Source: Wurfbainia villosa
Lineage: Eukaryota > Streptophyta > Magnoliopsida > Zingiberales > Zingiberaceae
Assembly: GCA_025175895.1 (NCBI GenBank)
Contig: CM045993.1
Coordinates: forward strand, 48,178,621 to 48,242,620
DNA: 64,000 bases
Direction: 5' to 3'
In this document: piece after piece, positions 58,016 to 64,000 of the stretch
Layout of the letters: every line of letters starts with the position of its first letter
Position numbering within the stretch: position 1 is the first letter of the stretch
The notes under the pieces: generated by a model
Database searches by the model: none
Told to the model about the DNA's origin: nothing
Seen by the model: the letters and a program-made list of their open reading frames with translations, nothing else
Translations under genes and position numbers: made by a program

Positions 58016-58506
58016 AATTACTAAAGGGTTGTTTGTAAGTTTTTAAACCTAAATCATCTCACCAATATCTACATGATCAAAACATGTTATTCCTATGTGT
58101 TACTGTGAGATGACTTTAAATTTTACTTGATTAATTTTAATGAATTTAAATTAACCAACATTAGGTTAGATTCGGATTTAGTCTAAGCTCATCAATTAAT
58201 CTTTTCAAGAGATTAGCTTCCAGGTCGTGGCGAGGCACAGAGGCCTTCTTTGATCGGAACAACGACCACTTCCTTAGACAAAGCTAATTTCAAGAAATTG
58301 ATAACTCGACTTACTTGAGACTACATCTTGGTCTAACTAGTTATTTTTGAAAAGAGGCTCCCCGAGGCTCAATCTTTTCGTAGGATTTTAGTTGATTTAT
58401 TTTTGAAAAGAGGCTCCCCGAGGCTCAATCTTTTCGCAGGGTTTTAGTTGGTTATGAGTCCTATCTAACCATTCTAAAAATAAAAGAAAAACTAAGCATG
58501 CAATTT
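58016..58506 (-). other. Gag-pol spacer of element M with duplicated stem-loop
   Basis: Corresponds to F 28828-29413. Stem-loop copies are at 58349-58379 and 58404-58436. At its end the protease and most of integrase are missing, and the junction holds a 15-bp inverted piece (GTGTAGGATCAATGG on the plus strand at 58001-58015) of the sequence that starts protease in F. Confidence 0.75.
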
Positions 58507-59873
58507 CTAAGACTTAACAAAAATACATTTTGTATTGGCTCCCCCTGGACCATTGAATCGAGTGGGTCTATTCACATAGTGAATTTGGTCCTTGGGAACC
58601 CAATACATGTTAGATCCTAAAGTTGAAATCAAAGTGGTCTTAGGGACCCATGCTTGGAAATTTTTCTTATGTTGGTTTACTATAGACATATATGACTTAT
58701 TGGTTGTATTTGAGTTAAACCCGAGTCCGGCCTTGTTGTACACGGCCCTTTGTGATCCAAGTAAGAGGTCAAGTCCCTTGGATCCCAAAGTGAACCTTTC
58801 CAACGTGTTCCTAAGGTCTTCGACTTGTGTTTTCAAAAGCGAGTTCTCAACTTCAAGCTTTTCAACTTGAGTTGAGTCCTCCTCTTGAATACGAGTAGTC
58901 GAAGAGGTTAGGGAGACCTCATGTTTGAGGAGGTTAACCTCCTCAATTAGGGTCTCGACCTTGGACTCGGACTTAGCTAGTTTCTTATTTAAAAATTTAA
59001 TTGCACCATACAAAGTATTAAGTAACGACCGACTTACCCTTAATGATTCTTTTGAACCGGATACGGATCCGTGGCTTGTCTTGAATGGAAGCTCATCATC
59101 GGATTCGGACTCGGACTCTTCTTCGGTTTCGAGTCGCGGCTCATCGGCTTGGCCATTAGAGCTTGGATATCGTCTTCTTCCTCCGGGGGTGGCTTGCTTG
59201 GGGGCTTCTTCTTCTTGGAACCTGCAACTAACGCAATACTCTTCTCGGCCTGGACCACGTTAGTTTGCTCATGTAATTCAAGTTTCGAAAACAATTCGTC
59301 TAACCTAATTTTAGAAAGGTCCTTGGAGACCTTGTAGGCATCGACCATGGATGCCCACAAGGTGGTCCTAGGAAACGAGTTAAGAGAATACCTGATAAGG
59401 TCGCGATTCTCGACCTTTTGTCCGATGGCATGGAGTTGGTTGACGATGTCTTGGATACGAGCATGTAGTTGAGTTGCGGTCTCGTTTTCCTGCATTTTCA
59501 AGTTATACAACTTATTTAAAAGTAAATCTCTTTTACATACCTTCGTGTCGTCGGTGCCTTCGTGTAGTTCCACTAGCTTGGTCCATAAGTCCTTTGCACT
59601 AATGAAGGGGCCGACGCGGTTGAGCTCTTCCTTGGACAACCCACATTGCAAGATTTGAGTTGCCTTGGCATCGGCTTCTACTTGTTTTTTCATGGAATTT
59701 GACCATTGATCGTAACCCAAAGATTCACCATCTTCATTAGGAAGTGTGAAACCGGTTTGGATTACGATCCACATCTCGATTTGGGTTTTAAGAAAGCATT
59801 CCATCCGACCCTTCCAATAAGGAAAGTCATTACCGTTGTAAAGCGGGGTGCTAAACCCTTCGAGATGGGCCAT
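58507..59873 (-). pseudogene. Gag of element M, lacking the zinc knuckle
   Basis: The ATG at 59873 opens MAHLEGFSTPLYNG, the best preserved N-terminus of the family in the window: YWKGRMECFLKTQIEMWIV, LSKEELNRVGPFISAKDLW, CKRDLLLNKLYNLKMQ, FPRTTLWASMVDAYK. After the Glu-rich stretch near 59170 the segment containing the CCHC knuckle in F and N (about 75 residues) is missing. The frame shifts near 59150 and continues from about 59060 into the C-terminal coiled-coil (SESKVETLIEEVNLLKHEV) and WVPKDQIHYVNRPTRFNG, with its stop at 58507. Confidence 0.92.
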
Positions 59874-60220
59874 TTAAAAACAAGAAGAAGAACGACGAAA
59901 AAGAATCTTGCAAAACACACGAAAGAATATTCCAAGACTTTCGCCTTGGATTAGTAGTAAAAGAAGTAAAAAAATATATAAAATGTAACTTGCAAAAAGA
60001 AATAAACAATCAAATGCGAATGTCGTTGAAGTTCCGGAGGACAACCTTACTCGGGATCTAACCCGAAGGACAACCTTATCCGGATCCTAAAGCCTCTAAT
60101 GCAATTCTATATGTAGGAGAAGATAAGCAAGTGAAATAATTATACGAAAATAGAAATAAATAAATAAAAAATCTGTAAAAAAGAAAACAAAGCTAGATTG
60201 GTGGTTTCACGAATCTTAGC
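59874..60220 (-). other. Leader of element M
   Basis: About 350 bases between the primer site and gag, including 'gtgaaaccaccaatctag' shared with F's leader. Contains a duplicated 'acaaccttactcgggatcta / acaaccttatccggatccta' pair. No gene. Confidence 0.7.
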
Positions 60221-60221
60221 G

Positions 60222-60236
60222 CCTACTCGATACCAA
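60222..60236 (-). promoter_or_regulatory. Altered primer binding site of M
   Basis: Minus strand 'ttggtatcgagtagg' at the LTR edge, against TTGGTATCAGAGCCG in F. One missing A in the CAG triplet would account for part of the difference. Confidence 0.75.
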
Positions 60237-60237
60237 T

Positions 60238-61563
60238 TGTTGGATCGAAAGTGTCGCTAGAGGGGGGGGGGGTGAATAGCGATACGGTGTCGTTAAAAAC
60301 TTGTGCAATAAGTAAAAAGCAAGTAGAGAATGCACAGCGGAAATATAAAGTAGACAAGATATTTTTACGTGGTTCACAATCTTTCGATTGCTAATCCACG
60401 GCCCTAGTGATCCTTGATCACGTACGGAGGGCAATTCACTAAAACCACTCCTCCTCGTTGGAGGTAGGAGCAACGAGTACAAAAAGAAATCAAGGCAAAG
60501 GGACACTCCCCCTTTCCTTGTTACGATTAAAGCACAAAGACAATTTAAAGAAGTAGAACTTAAATAAATATACCGACAACTCTTATAAGTAGAAGATGTA
60601 GCTTTCGTTGTCGGCGGCACTTCGTCGTAGCAAATGTGAGTAGTAGTAGCGGCGTTACGACGGCGTGTTGAGAGCTCTTGAATTCTTGTTATTTGCTTGG
60701 AGTGAACATGTCTATTTATGGATATTGATCTATGAATTTAGACATAGGTAGTGTCCAAGGTGAGGTTCTTATCCCAACTCAAGGATGAGGTGTTTCATCC
60801 AACCACCTTGTGCCACCTCCAACCTCCTTGGGCGCCAACTCAAGGATGAGGTGTTTCATCCAACCACCTTGTGCCACCTCCAACCTCCTTGGGCGCCAAC
60901 TTGAGGATGAGGTGTTTCATCCAACCACCTTGTGCCACCTCAAGGAAGCCTTCACGCCAAGAAGAAGAAGCCATCCAACTTGTGCCACATCATGGGAGCC
61001 AACCATCTTGTGCCACCTCAAGGAGGCCTTCACGCCAAGAAGAGGATGAGGTCCAAGTTTTGGTGATGGTTTGGATGTCCACCTTGATGCCACATCACCC
61101 TTTGTACCAAAACACGAGTCAAGTCCAAATTCACCCCCTTGAAATTCGAGCTCTTCTCGAGGCTGGAACTTGACTAGCAGTTGACTGTAGTCAAAGGGTT
61201 TTGGACTGCAGTACAAGTTAGCTTAAAATATAAAGTACGATGGTTCTAACCATCTGATCTCGACCTAGACCTTCCATTGGAGGTATTGGGTCGGATCTAC
61301 GCTTAACGACCTTGCTTCGCTTTCACACGAGCTTACCTTGTAGCCTCGCTTCCGGTCTTCACCCGAGTACCTCGGCTTCCTCCGAAGTCCCTCTGGCGTT
61401 GCCCGACCACCTCGGTTCCCACCGGGTGTCGCAGACCTTCCGCTCAACTTTAGCATTTCTGCACACTTAATTGAGCTCGTAAGATAACAAATATACCCTT
61501 AACTATTGAGCCTTTTGCCATAATCAAAATACCGGTTCGACTTTGGTGCCCACTGCACCAACA
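60238..61563 (-). repeat. 5' LTR of element M
   Basis: 1,326 bp, TGTTGGTGCAGTGGGC to TTTCGATCCAACA on the minus strand. It contains the 61-bp repeat array (60777-60945). A run of 12 G at 60260 is longer than in the other LTR. Confidence 0.95.
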
Positions 61564-61905
61564 GAGAACTCTCTCTTGAAAAGTCAAGTTGAAGATCTTA
61601 GGAACACGTTGGAAAGGATCACTTCGGGATCCAAAGGACTTGACCTCCTACTTGGATCTCAAAGGGCCGTGTACAACAAGGCTGGACTAGGGTTTAACTC
61701 AAACACGACTAATAGGTCGTATATGTCGATTGTAAGTCGACATAGGAAACATGTCCAAGCATGGGTCCCTAAGAACTTTTTGATTTCAACTCTAGGATCC
61801 AACCCGTACTGGGTTCCCAAGGACCAAATCCACTATGTGGATAGACCGAACCGATTCAACGGTCTAGGGGGAGCCAGTACAAAACATGTTTGTGCTTTAA
61901 CTTAG
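61564..61905 (+). pseudogene. Copia gag of element N, C-terminal part after insert M
   Basis: Resumes with ENSLLKSQVEDLRNTLER, GSKGLDLLLGSQRAVYNKAG and WVPKDQIHYVDRPNRFNGLGG, and stops at 61903-61905. With M and one GAGAA removed it continues the frame ending at 54673. Confidence 0.92.
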
Positions 61906-62379
61906 AAATTGCATGCTTTTTTTTTTAAACTTGTGAACTCACTTAGAACACGTACATAACAAACTAAAATCCTTCGAAAAGATTGAGCCTCGGGGAGCCT
62001 CTTTTCAAAAATAACCAGTTAGACTAGGAAATAGTCTTAGGTGAGTCAAGTCATCATTTTCTTGAAAATGGCTTTGTCTAAGGAAGTGGTCGATGATCCG
62101 ATAAAAGAAGGCCCCTGTGCCTCGCCACGACTTGGAAGCCATGATCTTGAAAAGGTAAACTTGACAAGCCTAGGGTCAAATCCAAATCTAACTTAAAATT
62201 ACTTGAACCTAAATGCACTTAATCAACTTAATTGGAAGTCATCTCACAAAAAACACATAAGTATAACATGCTTGATCATATAGACACAGGTGAGATGACC
62301 TAGGTTTAACAACTTACAACCAATTTTTTTTTAAAAAAAATCTAACATCCAATCCAACCACCTTGTGTGTAGGATCAAT
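61906..62379 (+). other. Gag-pol spacer of element N
   Basis: Matches F's spacer but has one stem-loop copy (61976-62006) instead of two, so it is about 110 bases shorter. It ends 'ttgtgtgtag' before the protease start. Confidence 0.72.
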
Positions 62380-62540
62380 GGATGTTGGACAGCGGTTGCT
62401 CCCGATGATTTTGAGCTTGTCGTTATTCCCAAAGGCTACCGATCCTTGTCGTTTGAATTGAAGCTTCGTGAATCTGAGTTGATCCCCGGTCATGTGTCGG
62501 GAGCAACCACTGCTGTGAATTTGAGTTGATCCCCGGACAA
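62380..62540 (+). pseudogene. Protease of element N disrupted by a local inversion
   Basis: The frame starts WMLDSGCSR at 62386 with the catalytic D-S-G. Immediately after 'ggttgctcccga' (62393-62404) the following ~110 bases (62405-62517) are the reverse complement of the protease sequence seen in F at 29440-29530. The inversion ends in 'tcgggagcaacc' (62497-62508), complementary to 62393-62404. A further 21-base inverted piece (62517-62536) follows, and about 35 bases are lost. Confidence 0.88.
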
Positions 62541-64000
62541 TTTTGTTATTAAAAATGTATTACTTGTAGAGAATTTTGAATATAACCTGCTTAGCGTAAG
62601 CCAATTATGTGACAATAACTATAAGGTCGTATTTTTAGAAAATGAATGTGTAATTAAAACAAATAAAATAGTTAAAACAATACTCAAAGGAACTAGGACA
62701 AATAACATTTATACAATTAACTTAATCAAATCCTCAGCCAAATGTCTTATGACACAAGAAGAGGAATCATGGTTGTGGCACCGACGACTCGGTCACTCGC
62801 ACCCAAGACTCGTCCACAAGATGAGTCAGAGTGGCTTAGTCAGAGGCTTACCCAACCTCAACAATTTGGTTAATAAAATCTATAATGCTTGTCAACAAGG
62901 AAAACAACCTAGGACACAACACAAGTTAACTAACCAAGAACGAACCTCAAGTGTACTTGAGCTCCTGCATATGGATCTATTTGATTCACATGGAGCCAAG
63001 TCACTCAATAGAAGTCAATATTGCTTAGTCATAATTGATGACTACTCCAGGTTTACCTGGGTTAGGTTCATCAAACATAAAAATGATACCCTAGATCAAT
63101 TAATCAATCTATTCAAATTAATTGAGAATCAAAAAAACCTTAAGGTTAAAAGACTTAGAAGCGATCATGGTGATGAATTCGAAAATCAAAGGTTCACCGA
63201 CTTCTGTAACCTAAACGAATACCACCATGAATTCTCTTGGCCTAGGACCCCTCAACAAAATGGCCTAGTGGAGCGGAAAAACCGAACTCTACAAGAAGCC
63301 GCTAGGACCATGTTGAACGAATACGACCTACCTGATAGGTTTTGGGCAGAAGCCATTAGCACGGCTTGCTATGTCCAGAATAGGATCCTTATGGTAAAGA
63401 GGCACCTTAAGACCTTGTACGAGATTTATCACAATAAAGTACCCAACATCAAGTACTTTAGGGTATTTGGATGTAAAGTACATATCTTAAACACTAAGAA
63501 CCACCTAGGGAAATTCAAATCCAAAACCTCCACCGGAATCTTCTTAGGATACTCAACCACGAGTAGGGCCTATAGGGTATATAACCACGATACCCTTAAA
63601 GTCGAAGAGACTATTAATGTAGTGTTCGATGAAGTACCCGAACCTACAAAACCCTTAATGACCCCAAGTGTTGAGCCCACTGATACCAAACTCGTCTCCG
63701 ACCCTGAGATCAAGTCTAATCCACATCAACCAACTTCTCTTGTCGACCAAGTGACAAGTGATCCGAGTCAAACTAGTGTTCAACCAAGTCACCCCATTGA
63801 TCAAGCATTAGGTGAGACAAACCCAACCCAATCTTGGATTCAGACTAACCACCCTATCGATCAAGTGATAGGAGATCCTAATCTAGGAGTTCGAACTAGA
63901 GCATCCTATAGGAACCTTAGTCAAATTTCCTTAATTTCAAAGATAGAACCCAAATCAATTGAACAAGCTCTTCTTGATCCCGATTGGATTATTGCAATGC
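62541..64000 (+). CDS. Integrase to reverse transcriptase frame of element N (open at window end)
   Basis: One frame is open from about 62541 to the last base, with no stop (about 486 codons, truncated by the window). Order: protease C-terminus (NVLLVENFEYNLLSVSQL), GAG-pre-integrase (WLWHRRLGHSHPRL), zinc site with first Cys changed to Tyr (IYNACQQGK), catalytic Asp (HMDLFDSHG), second Asp (RLRSDHGDEFEN), Glu in QQNGLVERKNRT, GKFKSKTSTGIFLGYS, and the linker with HPIDQ repeats. The RT start (EQALLDPDWIIAM) is at the edge. This is the only undamaged integrase core in the window. As the protease upstream is inverted, it cannot be expressed as a normal polyprotein. Confidence 0.93.

Larger units (their letters stand above)
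54674..61563 (-). mobile_element. Element M: deletion-derived F-family copia element, minus strand
   Basis: 6,890 bp, with perfect TSD GAGAA (54669-54673; 61564-61568), inside gag of N. LTRs 54674-55989 and 60238-61563 differ at only about a dozen small sites. The interior has gag without zinc knuckle, no protease, no integrase, RT lacking the first catalytic block and a truncated RNase H. Primer site and polypurine tract are in place, so M could be copied in trans by an active relative. Confidence 0.95.
51621..64000 (+). mobile_element. Copia element N (F family), right end outside window, with element M inside gag
   Basis: It starts TGTTGGTGCAG at 51621 after AGTAT (probable TSD; right copy not visible). 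Order: 5' LTR, degenerate primer site, leader, gag (split by M), spacer, damaged protease, and integrase to RT frame open to the window end. It follows F closely over pol and more loosely over the LTR and leader. Confidence 0.92.

Overview
The window is plant nuclear DNA made almost entirely of nested long-terminal-repeat (LTR) retrotransposons. I found no convincing host gene, rRNA, intact tRNA, CRISPR array or prokaryotic feature. Evidence for a plant: tRNA-iMet-type primer sites (TGGTATCAGAGC), Ty1/copia and chromodomain Ty3/gypsy polyproteins, 1.1-3.5 kb LTRs with plant TATA boxes, and 5-bp target-site duplications (TSDs). The species cannot be named; a large, repeat-rich flowering-plant genome fits.

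Layout, oldest to youngest. (1) An old Athila-like Ty3/gypsy relic on the minus strand (element J) is the substrate. Its pieces lie at 48676-49966 (gag, protease), 38355-39700 (protease end, second ORF), 35970-36574 and 15387-15693 (rest of the second ORF). (2) J was broken by two LTR-D copies (13921-15386; 15694-35969 with its own inserts), a solo LTR-A on the minus strand (36575-38354) and a full-length minus-strand copia element I (39701-48675). (3) The LTR-D at 15694 was hit by copia element F (16132-34545). (4) F's 5' LTR was hit by chromovirus G (16364-26074). (5) The left LTR-D was hit by copia element 1 (window start to 13920). Element 1 carries a solo LTR in its 5' LTR (828-2718), another between integrase and reverse transcriptase (6576-8495) and a solo LTR-C inside reverse transcriptase (9497-11388). 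(6) On the right, after an unassigned LTR-like stretch and a tandem tRNA-Asp-like array (51353-51620), copia element N (F family) starts at 51621 and runs off the window. It carries the youngest-looking insert, minus-strand element M (54674-61563).

Boundaries rest on 5-bp TSDs read by eye: CCACC (solo B), CCTTT (solo C), GAGGT (F), CGTAA (G), CAAAC (I), GAGAA (M), and one-mismatch pairs AGAGG/ATAGG (D2) and GGGAC/GGGAT (minus solo LTR). Removing I together with one TSD copy restores a continuous J protease frame, which independently supports the model.

Every coding region is damaged except the integrase to early reverse-transcriptase frame of N, open from about 62540 to the window edge. Most interesting: M has nearly identical LTRs and a perfect TSD yet lacks the gag zinc knuckle, protease, integrase and the first catalytic block of reverse transcriptase. 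G carries an in-frame gag/RNase H fusion. N has a local inversion in its protease. F, N and M share a repeated stem-loop in a long gag-pol spacer. Small sequence differences cluster at CAG/CTG/CCGG sites and may be base-calling errors.
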